From Psychroserpens luteolus (GTDB taxonomy: Bacteria; Bacteroidota; Bacteroidia; Flavobacteriales; Flavobacteriaceae), in contig NZ_JAHVXI010000002.1 in assembly GCF_021032705.1 (NCBI RefSeq), positions 1-64,000 of the forward strand: DNA of 64,000 nt, given 5' to 3'. The translations under genes and the position numbers were made by a program. The notes beneath the pieces were generated by a model that was given only the letters and a program-made list of their open reading frames with translations, did not search any database and was not told the DNA's origin. This document shows positions 1 through 9,919 of this stretch, in pieces (the stretch's first letter is position 1; the number at the start of each line of letters is the position of its first letter).

Positions 1-720
1 TATCACAAGAATCAGCAGCACAAGCTTCAAGGGCAGCGATATTGGCTGCATTCCAATCGTTAGCTAATTGTTCGTTATCATCACCAGAACACTCAATCGA
101 CTGATCAGTTACAGAACAGTTATCAAGATTAGGAGGCGTTGTATCTTCAAGAGTTAATGTCGCACTCAATGTTGTTGCGTTACCACAGTCATCAGTAATG
201 GTATAGACAACAGCGATTGTTCCGCCTTGACCACAAGTAGATACTAAATTGGTATACGTATAGTTTGATGTTACAGTTACACCAAGATCATCGGCACAAA
301 TTTCAAGTGCAGCGATATTAGCTGCATTCCAATCGTTGGCTAATTGTTCGTTATCACTACCAGAACACTCAATAGACTCATCAGTAACAGTACAGTTTGA
401 CAAATCAGGAATGGTTCCATCATCAAAGGTTAATGTAGCAATTACAGTAGACACATTTCCACAATCGTCAGTAATAGTATATGTAACATTTAGTGTTCCA
501 CAAGGACCACAAGTTGTATTAAGGTTATTAAAATCGTAATCTGAAGTTACTGTCAGATCAGTATCACAGGCATCTGTAGCACAAGCCTCAAGTGTAGCAA
601 TGTTATCTGCATTCCAAGCATCGGCAAGTGTTTCGTTATTAGTGTCTGAACATTCTAATGTGGTATTTTCTACAGTACAAGATGAAACATCTGGCGCAAT
701 AGTATCCACCACTGTAATTG
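1..720 (-). repeat. Second repeat family in the adhesin (276-285 bp units)
   Basis: A second module type covers the visible C-proximal part of the adhesin. Equivalent points lie at about 33, 309 and 594, giving spacings of 276 and 285 bp (92 and 95 aa). Each unit encodes a C-x-V-x(4)-I/L-E-C start, an alanine-rich segment resembling [14 protein letters not shown], and a YTITDDCGN end. The array continues beyond the left edge. Confidence 0.85.
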
Positions 721-3700
721 TTTGTGTTTCAGATATAGTATTACCGCAGTCATCAGTAGCCGTCCAAGTTCTAGTAATTGTTTCAGTGTTTCCACAAGCA
801 TCAACAGATGTATCAGTAAATGTTACTGTTGTATTTCCACAGGTATCAGTAGCTGTGGCATTTCCGGTAGCAGCAGGATCAGTACTTTCAGTACATTCAA
901 CTGTAGTATCTGCAGGAATCGTTAACGTAGGAGCAGTAGTATCTACTACAGAAATGGTTTGTGTATCAGATGTTGTATTTCCACAATCATCAGTAGCCGT
1001 CCAAGTTCTAGTAATCGTTTGCGTATTTCCACAACTAGTTACAGATGTATCGTTAAATGTTATAGTAACATTTCCACAAGTATCAGTAGCTGTAGCATTT
1101 CCAGTAGCAGTTGGGTCTGTACTTTCGGTACATTCAACTGTAATATCAGCAGGAATTGTTAACGTAGGAGCAGTAGTATCTACTACAGAAATGGTTTGTG
1201 TATCAGATGTTGCATTACCACAATCGTCAGTCGCCGTCCAAGTTCTTGTTATTGTTTGTGTACTACCACAAGCATTAATCACAATATCGCTAAAAGTTAC
1301 AGTTGCATTTCCACAAGTATCGGTAGCTGTAGCATTCCCAGTAGCTGAAGGATCAGTACTTTCAGTACATTCTTGAGTGACATCACTTGGTATATTTAAA
1401 GTAGGTGCTGTAGTATCTACTACAGAAATGGTTTGTGTATCAGATGTTGTATTTCCACAATCGTCAGTAGCTGTCCAAGTTCTAGTAATCGTTTGTGTAT
1501 TTCCACAACCAGTTACAGATGTATCGCTAAACGTAACCGTTACATTTCCGCAAGTATCAGTAGCTGTAGCATTTCCAGTAGCAGCAGGATCTGTACTTTC
1601 AGTACATTCAACAGTAGTATCTGCTGGAATCGTTAGCGTAGGAGCAGTAGTATCAACTACAGAAATAGTTTGTGTATCAGATGTTGCATTTCCACAATCA
1701 TCAGTAGCAGTCCAAGTTCTAGTAATCGTTTCAGTATTACCACAACCAGTTACAGATGCATCGCTAAACGTAACCGTTACATTTCCACAAGTATCAGTAG
1801 CAGTTGCATTTCCAGTAGCAGCAGGATCTGTACTATCAGTACATTCAACTGTAGTGTCTGCTGGAATCGTTAACGTAGGGTCTACAGTATCCTGAACGTT
1901 TATTGTTTGTGTATCTGAAGCTGTATTTCCACAGTCATCAGTAGCCGTCCAAGTTCTAGTAATCGTTTGCGTATTTCCACAACCAGTTACAGATGTATCG
2001 TTAAACGTTATAGTAACATTTCCGCAAGAATCAGTAGCAGTTGCATTTCCAGTAGCAGCAGGATTTGTACTTTCAGTACATTCAACTGTAGTATCTGCAG
2101 GAATCGTTAACGTAGGAGCAGTAGTGTCTACTACAGAAATGGTTTGCGTATCAGATGTTGTATTTCCACAATCGTCAGTAGCCGTCCAAGTTCTAGTAAT
2201 CGTTTGCGTATTTCCACAACCAGTTACAGATGTATCGCTAAACGTAACCGTTACATTTCCGCAAGTATCAGTAGCTGTAGCATTTCCAGTAGCAGCAGGA
2301 TCTGTACTTTCAGTACATTCAACAGTAGTATCTGCTGGAATCGTTAGCGTAGGAGCAGTAGTATCAACTACAGAAATAGTTTGTGTATCAGATGTTGCAT
2401 TTCCACAATCATCAGTAGCAGTCCAAGTTCTAGTAATCGTTTGCGTATTTCCACAACTAGTTACAGATGCATCGTTAAATGTTATAGTAACATTTCCGCA
2501 AGTATCAGTAGCTGTAGCATTTCCAGTAGCTGAAGGATCAATGCTTTCTGGACATTCAACAGAAACGTCGTTTGGTATTGTTAATGTTGGAGGTGTATTA
2601 TCCTCTACAGAAATAGTTTGTATTTCCGAAGCTGTATTTCCACAATCATCAGTCGCCGTCCAAGTTCTAGTTATTGTTTCAGTATTTCCACATTCTGAAA
2701 CAGTGGTGTCTGTATAATTTACGGTTACGTTTCCACAGGTATCAGTAGCCGTAGCATTTCCAGTATTAATAGGGTCTGTACTTTCTCCACATTCCACAAT
2801 TTTATTTTGAGGAATAGTCAGAGTAGGAGCTGTTGTATCAACAATAGAAATAGTTTGCGTATCAGAAACTGAATTTCCACAATCGTCGGTAGCCGTCCAA
2901 GTTCTAGTTATTGTTTCAGTGTTTCCACAAGCATCAACTGAGGTATCAGCAAATGTAATAGTAACACTTCCACAGTCATCAATAGCAGTTGCATTTCCTG
3001 TATTTGCAGGATCAGTACTATCGTTACATTCTACGGTTGTATCATCAGGTATTGTTAATGTAGGAGGAGTAGAGTCTTCTACAATAATATTTTGCACATA
3101 TTCTAAAGTTGCACCACATTCATCGGTAAATGTCCATGTATTGGTGTAAGTACCATTAGAAGGGCAGTCTGGGTCTACAACAAACGCACCAGACGTTTTA
3201 GTGATAGTAAAATCACATTTATCAGTTTCAGGTTCGAGATTTTGTGCATCATCTAAGGCATCAATATCTGAACATTCTACAGTTCTATCCAATTCACCAG
3301 GTGCGGTTTCCCAATTAACAACAGGTTGAATAATATTTATAGTTAAAGGGAGCTTATTACCTATATTACAATCACCTAAAGCTGAAGAACTTAAAGTTGA
3401 TTGGTTATTTGGATTTTGAACACCGTTATAATTTGCAACAAATTGTAAATCAAATGATAAATCACAGTTCTCTTCTAAGAAATAGCACTCGTCCTTAATA
3501 ATAAGATCAAAATCGATTGTTAATTCTGGGTCTCCTGCATCTACCATTCCATTCTCAAAGTCAAACACAAGTTCTCCTGTATTTGAATTAAATGTATATG
3601 TAATACCAGACGGTAAATTGTTTGGAGTAATGTTTTCTATTTGAGGTGGTAATGTTGCCGAAATGGATAAATTTACGGCATTGTCATTTCCTTTATTTAT

Positions 3701-4906
3701 AACTGAAAAGTTAAAACCTAGTACGTCTCCAGGATTAGAAGGACTTGATCCTGAGTCCATCACAACCTCAATAGGATCTAGATCCGGAGCCCAAACATCG
3801 ACGGCAAGTCCAACCAAATATAACCCATAAGTTTCTTGATTAGATGTTAATCTTAAAGTTGCAGACGTTTGATTGTTAGTAATTATGCTATTAGAAGGAT
3901 TATCAAGTTCAAATACAGCAGCATCAAAGCCCAATGTATTCAAACTAGCAGGGTTTCTATCTGTAAAATTTGAATTACCAAGCGTTATTCTGCTATTAAA
4001 AAAGTTGTTACTTGATCTTTGCGGTGCAGAAATAGGAACAAAAGTGTTTAAAGGTGTTCTAATTTGTAATTGATCACCACTTAAATCTTGATCACCTTCT
4101 AAAGAACCTATTACAACATTTGCATTAACATCACCAGTAGGTACAGTTTGAAAACCACCAAAAGTGATGTCAAAATTATTTGTTGCTGCGGTTACATTAG
4201 CATATCCATCAAATAAACCTATGTTTTTTGATGGGAGCTTCGGACTTTCATATACAAATACAATTTGCCATCCACCAGAAGTACCAATGGTTCCACCATC
4301 ATGACCAATTACACTACCAGTCTTGGCTTCGACATTTGCTACTTGATATGTTCCAAAAGGATCGTTTAAGCCTGATACCATGCTAGTAATATCCTTAACA
4401 CATATATAAGGATCATTATAAACATGGGTATTCCTACCTCTAAAAATGATATCATCTGCCGTTAAGGTCGTATATGAAGCTTGACCAGGCAGCATAAGTT
4501 TTATGTCATTATAATTCCAATCTGGTTGGTTTTCTGAGTTTGGATCCGTATCAGGTTCCCTATCTGCTGCAGCCCAGTATAAATAAACTTTGTAGACAGA
4601 TAAGCATGATAGTTGAGGTTCAGGATTTATGAAATTAGCACTACTAGAGTTAAATGTAGTGGCATCATTATCGATATCTACATACACATTATTTGTAAAA
4701 TCGTGATTTCCATCACCACCATTATAGTTTCCAGTCGCAGTTCTGGATAACATATTATTAGCGATCATGGTTACATCTCCTTTTACCGTTTCATTAAAAC
4801 GAGGAGTGAACGGATCTAAAACCTGTGCAGACGCATAGATTCCAGATACAAACATAATCACGCTAAGTATGTTTTTTATTTTGTTATGATTAATAGCATT
4901 TTTCAT
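1..4906 (-). CDS. Giant repetitive cell-surface adhesin, C-terminus beyond the window (partial)
   Basis: An open frame of about 1635 codons runs from ATG at 4906 past the left edge with no stop, so the C-terminus (probably a T9SS sorting signal) is not visible. It starts with a signal peptide ending near SGIYASAQ. Residues about 30-330 form a globular head containing the segment [14 protein letters not shown]. Residues about 345-460 look like a DUF11-type surface domain ([16 protein letters not shown]). Residues about 606-1396 are ten 79-aa HYR-like modules ([30 protein letters not shown]). The visible end has a second module type of 92-95 aa ([19 protein letters not shown]). Paired cysteines recur in each module. 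The protein is likely exported by Sec and T9SS and displayed or released for adhesion or gliding; that role is inferred from family resemblance. It follows a small secreted gene by 37 bp, probably in one operon. Confidence 0.85.
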   Translation of the reverse strand, partial: MKNAINHNKIKNILSVIMFVSGIYASAQVLDPFTPRFNETVKGDVTMIANNMLSRTATGNYNGGDGNHDFTNNVYVDIDNDATTFNSSSANFINPEPQLSCLSVYKVYLYWAAADREPDTDPNSENQPDWNYNDIKLMLPGQASYTTLTADDIIFRGRNTHVYNDPYICVKDITSMVSGLNDPFGTYQVANVEAKTGSVIGHDGGTIGTSGGWQIVFVYESPKLPSKNIGLFDGYANVTAATNNFDITFGGFQTVPTGDVNANVVIGSLEGDQDLSGDQLQIRTPLNTFVPISAPQRSSNNFFNSRITLGNSNFTDRNPASLNTLGFDAAVFELDNPSNSIITNNQTSATLRLTSNQETYGLYLVGLAVDVWAPDLDPIEVVMDSGSSPSNPGDVLGFNFSVINKGNDNAVNLSISATLPPQIENITPNNLPSGITYTFNSNTGELVFDFENGMVDAGDPELTIDFDLIIKDECYFLEENCDLSFDLQFVANYNGVQNPNNQSTLSSSALGDCNIGNKLPLTINIIQPVVNWETAPGELDRTVECSDIDALDDAQNLEPETDKCDFTITKTSGAFVVDPDCPSNGTYTNTWTFTDECGATLEYVQNIIVEDSTPPTLTIPDDTTVECNDSTDPANTGNATAIDDCGSVTITFADTSVDACGNTETITRTWTATDDCGNSVSDTQTISIVDTTAPTLTIPQNKIVECGESTDPINTGNATATDTCGNVTVNYTDTTVSECGNTETITRTWTATDDCGNTASEIQTISVEDNTPPTLTIPNDVSVECPESIDPSATGNATATDTCGNVTITFNDASVTSCGNTQTITRTWTATDDCGNATSDTQTISVVDTTAPTLTIPADTTVECTESTDPAATGNATATDTCGNVTVTFSDTSVTGCGNTQTITRTWTATDDCGNTTSDTQTISVVDTTAPTLTIPADTTVECTESTNPAATGNATATDSCGNVTITFNDTSVTGCGNTQTITRTWTATDDCGNTASDTQTINVQDTVDPTLTIPADTTVECTDSTDPAATGNATATDTCGNVTVTFSDASVTGCGNTETITRTWTATDDCGNATSDTQTISVVDTTAPTLTIPADTTVECTESTDPAATGNATATDTCGNVTVTFSDTSVTGCGNTQTITRTWTATDDCGNTTSDTQTISVVDTTAPTLNIPSDVTQECTESTDPSATGNATATDTCGNATVTFSDIVINACGSTQTITRTWTATDDCGNATSDTQTISVVDTTAPTLTIPADITVECTESTDPTATGNATATDTCGNVTITFNDTSVTSCGNTQTITRTWTATDDCGNTTSDTQTISVVDTTAPTLTIPADTTVECTESTDPAATGNATATDTCGNTTVTFTDTSVDACGNTETITRTWTATDDCGNTISETQTITVVDTIAPDVSSCTVENTTLECSDTNNETLADAWNADNIATLEACATDACDTDLTVTSDYDFNNLNTTCGPCGTLNVTYTITDDCGNVSTVIATLTFDDGTIPDLSNCTVTDESIECSGSDNEQLANDWNAANIAALEICADDLGVTVTSNYTYTNLVSTCGQGGTIAVVYTITDDCGNATTLSATLTLEDTTPPNLDNCSVTDQSIECSGDDNEQLANDWNAANIAALEACAADSCD
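720..3090 (-). repeat. Ten tandem 237-bp coding repeats (79-aa HYR-like modules)
   Basis: The plus-strand string GTTTGTG or a close variant recurs at 720, 957, 1194, 1431, 1668, 1905, 2142, 2379, 2616, 2853 and 3090, always exactly 237 bp apart. The repeats lie in the adhesin frame and carry no indels. Nucleotide similarity is high between central units and falls toward the head-proximal units (2616 onward). Two stretches 711 bp apart, 1497-1731 and 2208-2442, are identical over 235 bp. Confidence 0.95.
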
Positions 4907-4943
4907 AAGTCCTAATTTTGATTTGTGGCCTAATTAGATTGTA

Positions 4944-5396
4944 CTAATTAAAACTCTTGGGATCTGGAATTAATGATTTTATTAGTATAGGATTGCTTAA
5001 GGATTTTCCTGTTTTTGATATCGCTTTAACTTCGGAACAGTTCCACGTGTTAAGTTTAGTGTTTTTTGGTCTAGATATTTTAACGTAAAACTCTAATGTC
5101 TCACCAGCTCCAATGCTCATGCTTTCGACAATATTACTTTTTTGTTTGTTTAAAGTATTCTGCTTAAGCACAACTTGTTTCTGAGCACTAACATTTTCAC
5201 ATGTCACATTTTCAGTGGAAATACTAAACTCTATGCTTTTATTTGCATTGTTCGTTATTTCCATTAAGTAGAAATGCTCAGTTTCATTGACGGTTTTGTC
5301 TGAATCCTTCTTTAAGGATAAGCTCAGCTGCTCTTGACCAAAAAATGATTGAAAGCCAAAGCATGCTATTAAAACTGTAATTACAATTTTTTTCAT
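4944..5396 (-). CDS. Small secreted protein of unknown function upstream of the adhesin
   Basis: This 150-aa protein begins with a clear signal peptide (KKIVITVLIACFGFQSFFGQ). I chose the ATG at 5396 because it starts the signal peptide directly; a frame start 18 bp upstream would add MLINLN. The mature part is about 130 aa, hydrophilic and mostly predicted beta, with three cysteines and a phrase typical of immunoglobulin-like folds (SIGAGETLEFYVKI). I do not recognise a named family. The stop lies 37 bp before the adhesin ATG on the same strand, so it is probably the first gene of that operon. A role as a chaperone, partner or accessory of the adhesin would be guesswork. Confidence 0.75.
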   Translation of the reverse strand: MKKIVITVLIACFGFQSFFGQEQLSLSLKKDSDKTVNETEHFYLMEITNNANKSIEFSISTENVTCENVSAQKQVVLKQNTLNKQKSNIVESMSIGAGETLEFYVKISRPKNTKLNTWNCSEVKAISKTGKSLSNPILIKSLIPDPKSFN

Positions 5397-5511
5397 GTTT
5401 AAATTAATTAACAATATGTTATATTTCGCTAAGCGATGTTTAAAAAAAACAAATAGAAGTGATAGGAACTTTGCGGGCCTTAATCAAATTTTCTATTCTT
5501 TTTGAGGGAAG

Positions 5512-5530
5512 AACATTGGTAACCAATGTT
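5512..5530. promoter_or_regulatory. Perfect 19-bp palindrome, candidate operator
   Basis: AACATTGGTAACCAATGTT has two 9-bp arms around a single central A. Its right end touches the -33 TTG of the predicted rightward promoter at 5530. Such a site fits a dimeric repressor or activator. It lacks a following T-run in either direction, so it is unlikely to be a terminator. The cognate regulator is unknown. Confidence 0.55.
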
Positions 5531-5559
5531 TGGTAAATGGATATATTAATATATTTTTG
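5530..5559 (+). promoter_or_regulatory. Predicted promoter of the sixA-ppk1-ppx operon
   Basis: A -33 TTG (5530-5532) is followed 19 nt later by TATTTTTG (5552-5559), an exact match to the Bacteroidota -7 consensus TAnnTTTG. Transcription would begin near 5565, giving a leader of about 145 nt before the sixA ATG. Confidence 0.5.
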
Positions 5560-5708
5560 ATTTGGGGTCATTAAACTTTAATTTAACTAAACAAAAGAAC
5601 TGATTACGAGTACCTTTGACAAATTTAAATGTTAAAGGGAGCAAAATACTCGTTAAAACGGAAATATACAACATTTTATCGGTAAAAAATGCACTTAATC
5701 GAATATCT

Positions 5709-6194
5709 ATGAAAACAATAATACTGGTCAGACATGCAAAATCTTCTTGGGAATACGACGTAAGTGACCAAGAAAGACCCTTAAAAAAGCGTGGAATAAA
5801 TGATGCTAGCCTAGTAGCTAATGCTTTCACAGAAAGACTGTTAGTTCCAGACATTGTGTATTCAAGTCCGGCTAATCGTGCTTTATCCACCTGTAAGATT
5901 TTTATGAAAATTTTAAAAATTGAAACGGATTTGTTAAAAATTCATGCAGATCTCTATGATTTTGGAGGGGAAAATGTGATTAATTTTATAAAAAAGTTGG
6001 ATGAAGATTATCAAAAAGTTATGATTTTTGGACATAATCATGCATTCACATCTATTTGCAATATATTTGGTGATAAATTTATTGATAACCTTCCAACAAG
6101 CGGTTTAGTTGTTATAGATTTTGATGTAAATTCATGGTCGGAAATTAGCCATGGAACAACACGATTTATGATTTTGCCCAGAGATTTAAAATAA
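5709..6194 (+). CDS. sixA: SixA-type phosphohistidine phosphatase (histidine phosphatase superfamily)
   Basis: This 161-aa protein starts with KTIILVRHAKSSWE, the RH-x-K catalytic signature of the SixA branch of the histidine phosphatase superfamily (His9 the expected phospho-acceptor). The second catalytic histidine is probably within MIFGHNHAF. The family removes phosphate from phosphohistidine or small phosphate esters in the cytoplasm. I chose ATG 5709 because the family signature follows directly; a longer frame beginning at a TTG at 5616 would add 31 residues with no family match. The stop overlaps the ppk1 start by one base (TAATG), showing translational coupling. Its position at the head of a polyphosphate operon suggests a role in phosphate signalling, but its substrate is not shown by the sequence. 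Confidence 0.88.
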   Translation: MKTIILVRHAKSSWEYDVSDQERPLKKRGINDASLVANAFTERLLVPDIVYSSPANRALSTCKIFMKILKIETDLLKIHADLYDFGGENVINFIKKLDEDYQKVMIFGHNHAFTSICNIFGDKFIDNLPTSGLVVIDFDVNSWSEISHGTTRFMILPRDLK

Positions 6195-8245
6195 TGACAA
6201 AAGATAAAAACAGTTACATAAATAGAGAATTAAGTTGGCTTCAGTTTAATGAACGCGTTTTACAAGAAGCAGCAGATGAAAGTGTTCCATTGATTGAACG
6301 CTTTCGTTTTTTAGGTATTTTCTCCAATAATTTAGATGAATTCTTCAAAGTGCGATATGCTACAGTTAAGCGTATTGATGAAGCCGGAAAAGGTGGAAAA
6401 AGTGAGCTAGGAATTAAAGCGGCTGATTTATTAGAAATTATTACTCAAGTTGTTATTAAACAGCAAAGCAAGAGCTTGGACATTTTGAGTAATATCCAAA
6501 AGAAGTTAGAAAACGAAGGTATCTATATTATAGATGAAACTCAAGTTGATGATGAACAACATTCATTTATAAAAAATTACTTTATTCAGCAGATAAGTCC
6601 AGCATTGGTGAACATTGTTTTAAGCGATTCAGTAGACCTTCCGCATCTCAAGGATAGCGCTGCGTATTTAGCTGTTAAAATGGAATTGACCAATACAGAA
6701 AAGCAATTCGCTCTTATTGAAATTCCGAAGTCTATGGATCGCTTTGTTGTTCTTCCAAAGAAAAATGACAAATGCTATATCATGATTCTTGATGATTTGC
6801 TGAGGTATTGTCTAGATGATATTTTCAACATATTCAGTTATAATAATATCACAGCGAATATGATTAAAATCACTCGTGATGGTGAATTGGACTTTGACAG
6901 TGACTTGAGTAAAAGTTTTATTGAGAAAATTTCAGATAGTGTAAAAGACAGACAAATTGGTGATCCTGTACGTTTTGTATATGATAAGACCATTGATGAA
7001 GAAACACTTGAATACTTAATGACCAAAATGGGGATTGACTCAAAGGATAGTGTAATTCCTGGTGGTCGCTACCATAACAGACGCGATTATATGGGCTTTC
7101 CTAGTTTAGGAAGAACAGATTTGTTATATCAAAAAATTAATCCGCTACAAATCAAGGGCTTGAGTCTAGAGCGAAGTATTTTTAACACTATAACCAAAAA
7201 GGATTACCTGCTTCATACACCTTACCAAGCCTTTTCATATGTGGTTAAATTTTTGCGTGAAGCTGCATTAGATCCAAAAGTAAAAACGATAAAGATCACC
7301 ATATATAGACTAGCACAAATTTCACATATCGCGAGTTCTCTTATTAATGCGGCTAAGAATGGTAAAAAAGTAACTGTGGTTATCGAATTAAGAGCGCGAT
7401 TTGATGAACAAGCCAATATCGATTATGCCGAGCAAATGCAGGATGAAGGCGTTAATATGCTCTTTGGAGTTTCTGGTTTAAAAGTACACAGTAAGATTTG
7501 TGTTATTGAGCGTGAAGAAGGAAAAGGTGTAAAGCGTTATGGTTTTATAAGCACAGGTAACTTTAATGAGTCTACAGCAAAAATATATACAGATTTCACG
7601 TTGTTTACAGCGAATCAAAAAGTACTTAAAGATGTGAACAAAGTGTTTAATTTTTTTGAAACTAATTACCGTATTTATCGATATAAGCACATCATTACCT
7701 CACCACATTACACCAAATCTAAACTATTTGCACTTATAGATGCTGAAATTGAAAACGTGAAACAAGGTAAACAAGCCTTTATTAAGTTAAAACTAAACAG
7801 CATTTCGAGTTACAAAATGATAGATAAACTCTATGAAGCTAGTCGTGCTGGTGTAAAGATTCAAATGATTGTTAGAGGTATTTGTTGTTTGATTCCTGGA
7901 GTTAAAGGTATGAGCGAAAATATTGAAGTTATTAGTATCATTGATAAGTTTCTTGAGCATACAAGACTATATGTGTTTTGTAATGATGGCGATCCAAAAG
8001 TTTATATTTCTTCCGCAGATTGGATGACACGTAATATAGAAAATAGAGTAGAAGTGAGTTGTCCTATTTATCAAAGCGATATTAAGCAAGAGTTATTGGA
8101 TGTTTTTGATATTTGTTGGAATGATAATGTTAAAGCTAGAGTGATTGATGAAACCCAAAGCAACAAATATCTTAGAAATGAGAAAAATAAAGTTAGAGCT
8201 CAATTTGCACTATATGATTATTTTGAAAATAAACTGAAATCTTAA
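6194..8245 (+). CDS. ppk1: Polyphosphate kinase 1
   Basis: This 683-aa protein has the usual PPK1 length and order: N domain opening with INRELSWLQFNERVLQEA, head domain, then two phospholipase D-like catalytic domains. The autophosphorylated histidine lies in GLKVHSKICVIE (His432), and the second conserved histidine in FLEHTRLY (His589), matching E. coli His435 and His592. The motif GFISTGNFNESTA is also present. The enzyme reversibly moves the ATP gamma-phosphate onto polyphosphate and is typically membrane-associated. It sits between sixA (one-base overlap) and ppx (one-base gap), so synthesis and breakdown of polyphosphate are co-expressed. Confidence 0.97.
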   Translation: MTKDKNSYINRELSWLQFNERVLQEAADESVPLIERFRFLGIFSNNLDEFFKVRYATVKRIDEAGKGGKSELGIKAADLLEIITQVVIKQQSKSLDILSNIQKKLENEGIYIIDETQVDDEQHSFIKNYFIQQISPALVNIVLSDSVDLPHLKDSAAYLAVKMELTNTEKQFALIEIPKSMDRFVVLPKKNDKCYIMILDDLLRYCLDDIFNIFSYNNITANMIKITRDGELDFDSDLSKSFIEKISDSVKDRQIGDPVRFVYDKTIDEETLEYLMTKMGIDSKDSVIPGGRYHNRRDYMGFPSLGRTDLLYQKINPLQIKGLSLERSIFNTITKKDYLLHTPYQAFSYVVKFLREAALDPKVKTIKITIYRLAQISHIASSLINAAKNGKKVTVVIELRARFDEQANIDYAEQMQDEGVNMLFGVSGLKVHSKICVIEREEGKGVKRYGFISTGNFNESTAKIYTDFTLFTANQKVLKDVNKVFNFFETNYRIYRYKHIITSPHYTKSKLFALIDAEIENVKQGKQAFIKLKLNSISSYKMIDKLYEASRAGVKIQMIVRGICCLIPGVKGMSENIEVISIIDKFLEHTRLYVFCNDGDPKVYISSADWMTRNIENRVEVSCPIYQSDIKQELLDVFDICWNDNVKARVIDETQSNKYLRNEKNKVRAQFALYDYFENKLKS

Positions 8246-8246
8246 T

Positions 8247-9152
8247 ATGCTATCCATAAAAAAATATGCAGCAATAGATATAGGTTCGAATGCTGTAAGA
8301 CTTTTAATTTCTAATATAATTGAGCAAAAAGGAAGACCTGTACAGTTCAAGAAGAGTTCGCTAGTTCGTGTGCCTATTAGACTTGGCTCTGATGTGTTTT
8401 TAAATGGCGAAATTTCCGAAGACAATAAAAAGCGTATGCTGGATACGATGACTGCATTTAATTTATTAATGAAATCACATAAGGTAGTCACATATAAAGC
8501 TTGCGCTACATCAGCAATGCGAGAAGCTACTAATGGGAGGGAGATAACAAAACTAATTTTAGAACAAGCTAATATAGACATCGATATTATTGATGGTGAA
8601 GAGGAAGCGGCTATAATTGCGGCTACAGATTTACATTCGTATATAAAAGAAGATAAAACCTATTTGTATGTTGATGTAGGAGGAGGAAGTACCGAGTTCT
8701 CTGTAATTCATCTCGGAAACACCGTAGCATCTAAATCGTTTAAGATTGGGACAGTGAGATTGCTGAATGATATTGTAAAAAAAGAAACATGGTCAAACTT
8801 AGAGGATTGGATTAAGCAAAACACTAAAGGCTATGACAAGGTAGACCTCATTGGTTCTGGAGGGAATATTAATAAAATATTCAAGATTTCTGGAAAGTCA
8901 ATGGGAAAACCATTGACCTATTTTTACTTGACGTCTTATTACAATAGGTTACAAACCTATTCTTATGAAGAGCGCATCACAGAACTGGATCTAAATCAGG
9001 ATCGTGCTGATGTTATTATTCCGGCTACACGTATTTATCTTTCTGCTATGAAGTGGAGTGGAGCCAAAGACATTTATGTACCAAAAATTGGTCTGTCCGA
9101 TGGCATTATAAAGAGTATTTACTACAATACAGTTTCTAGCGTAAACATTTAA
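8247..9152 (+). CDS. ppx: Exopolyphosphatase / Ppx-GppA family phosphatase
   Basis: This 301-aa protein of the ASKHA fold opens with YAAIDIGSNAVRLLI (phosphate-1 motif) and carries YVDVGGGSTEFSV (phosphate-2 motif) near residue 130. Length matches short single-module Ppx/GppA proteins that lack the C-terminal HD extension of E. coli Ppx. The family hydrolyses terminal phosphate from polyphosphate and, in some members, pppGpp. The ATG follows the ppk1 stop by one base, so it belongs to the same operon. Whether polyphosphate or pppGpp is preferred cannot be read from the sequence, but linkage to ppk1 favours polyphosphate. Confidence 0.93.
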   Translation: MLSIKKYAAIDIGSNAVRLLISNIIEQKGRPVQFKKSSLVRVPIRLGSDVFLNGEISEDNKKRMLDTMTAFNLLMKSHKVVTYKACATSAMREATNGREITKLILEQANIDIDIIDGEEEAAIIAATDLHSYIKEDKTYLYVDVGGGSTEFSVIHLGNTVASKSFKIGTVRLLNDIVKKETWSNLEDWIKQNTKGYDKVDLIGSGGNINKIFKISGKSMGKPLTYFYLTSYYNRLQTYSYEERITELDLNQDRADVIIPATRIYLSAMKWSGAKDIYVPKIGLSDGIIKSIYYNTVSSVNI

Positions 9153-9258
9153 ATTTAAGTTCGTTTAGCGTTTTTTTGGGCGTAACACCCAATATTTATT
9201 TTGTATGTTTAATTTTCATTATATATTAGCCTACTCAAATCTTTGCTACGTATTAGCA

Positions 9259-9266
9259 TAATTTTG
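9259..9266 (+). promoter_or_regulatory. Predicted -7 element before the OMP gene
   Basis: TAATTTTG matches TAnnTTTG exactly and lies 40 bp before the ATG at 9307. No TTG is found at the preferred spacing upstream (the nearest is only 13 nt away), so support rests on the -7 match. Confidence 0.35.
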
Positions 9267-9306
9267 ATACCCTCTCAATAGAACGAGAACCCTAAATAAA
9301 ATAGTT

Positions 9307-9846
9307 ATGCAAATAAAATCAATTGTACTTACGTTAGTATTCGTTGCCATGTCTACATTGTCTTTCTCACAAGAAGTAAGCTATGGTGTTAGAGCAGGTG
9401 TTAATATTTCAAATTTAGATTTTGATCCTGATGCAACCTTTGTAAATCAGCATAGAAACGGATTTGCCTTTGGCGGATTTGTTGATTATGGGATTACTGA
9501 GACTTTTTCTGTTCAATTAGAACTTCAGTATTCTGCAGAAGGCGGAAAAGCAGATGATATAAGAGCAGATTATATCCAAATGCCAATTATGGCGCGTTTT
9601 TCTTTAGGTGATAAGTTTGCTTTAGGTGTCGGGCCAATGGTAAGTTTAAAAACATGGAAAAATCAAGATGCCTTTTCGACCTTTACGTTTTCTGGTATAG
9701 GTGGAATTGAATATATGATTAATGACGAATTGTTTGTTGATGCTCGAGTGCACTACGGATTAAGCAATATCTTGGATGAAGACACGTCTAACGGATTAGA
9801 AGCGCAAAACACGACATTTCAGTTTGGATTCGGAATTAGAATCTAA
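9307..9846 (+). CDS. Small outer-membrane beta-barrel protein (porin-like family)
   Basis: This 179-aa protein has a signal peptide (KSIVLTLVFVAMSTLSFSQ) followed directly by alternating beta strands: YGVRAGVNISNLDF, FGGFVDYGITETFSVQLELQY, and a final strand ending in an aromatic/hydrophobic pattern (FQFGFGIRI). This is the outer-membrane beta-barrel family common in Bacteroidota (OMP_b-brl type), about eight strands. It is monocistronic: preceded by a -7 element and followed by a strong hairpin terminator. The function of such barrels ranges from structural to adhesin-like; no specific role is indicated here. Confidence 0.85.
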   Translation: MQIKSIVLTLVFVAMSTLSFSQEVSYGVRAGVNISNLDFDPDATFVNQHRNGFAFGGFVDYGITETFSVQLELQYSAEGGKADDIRADYIQMPIMARFSLGDKFALGVGPMVSLKTWKNQDAFSTFTFSGIGGIEYMINDELFVDARVHYGLSNILDEDTSNGLEAQNTTFQFGFGIRI

Positions 9847-9870
9847 CAACAGGATGTAATGATATACTAG

Positions 9871-9900
9871 AAAAGCTTCAGTTTGACTGAAGCTTTTTTT
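9871..9900 (+). terminator. Intrinsic terminator between convergent genes
   Basis: An 11-bp stem (9871-9881 with 9887-9897) and a 5-nt loop are followed by T residues. The A-run on the left side makes it usable from both strands, fitting the convergent OMP and T9SS genes. Confidence 0.85.
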
Positions 9901-9919
9901 GTGTTTTTTACTGAAATAT

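Larger units (their letters stand above)
5397..5708. promoter_or_regulatory. Divergent intergenic region between adhesin operon and polyphosphate operon
   Basis: This 312-bp gap separates leftward adhesin genes from rightward sixA-ppk1-ppx. It holds a perfect palindrome (5512-5530), a Bacteroidota-type promoter pointing right (5530-5559), and a second exact -7 match, TACCTTTG at 5611-5618, without an obvious -33 partner. The leftward promoter is not evident by eye. The frames that cross this gap do not look coding. Confidence 0.6.

Noticed and set aside
720-3090. Evenly spaced repeats suggesting a CRISPR array
   Set aside because: The period is 237 bp, the whole unit is conserved and coding, and there are no variable spacers.
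336-3149. Several plus-strand frames of 67-258 codons in the adhesin region
   Set aside because: They are antisense to the repeats and recur at 237-bp spacing with the same peptide, so they are shadows of the minus-strand coding repeat.
9153-9306. Short inverted repeat near 9177-9195 as a terminator for ppx
   Set aside because: Only a 5-bp stem (TTGGG with CCCAA), and the T-run comes before instead of after it.
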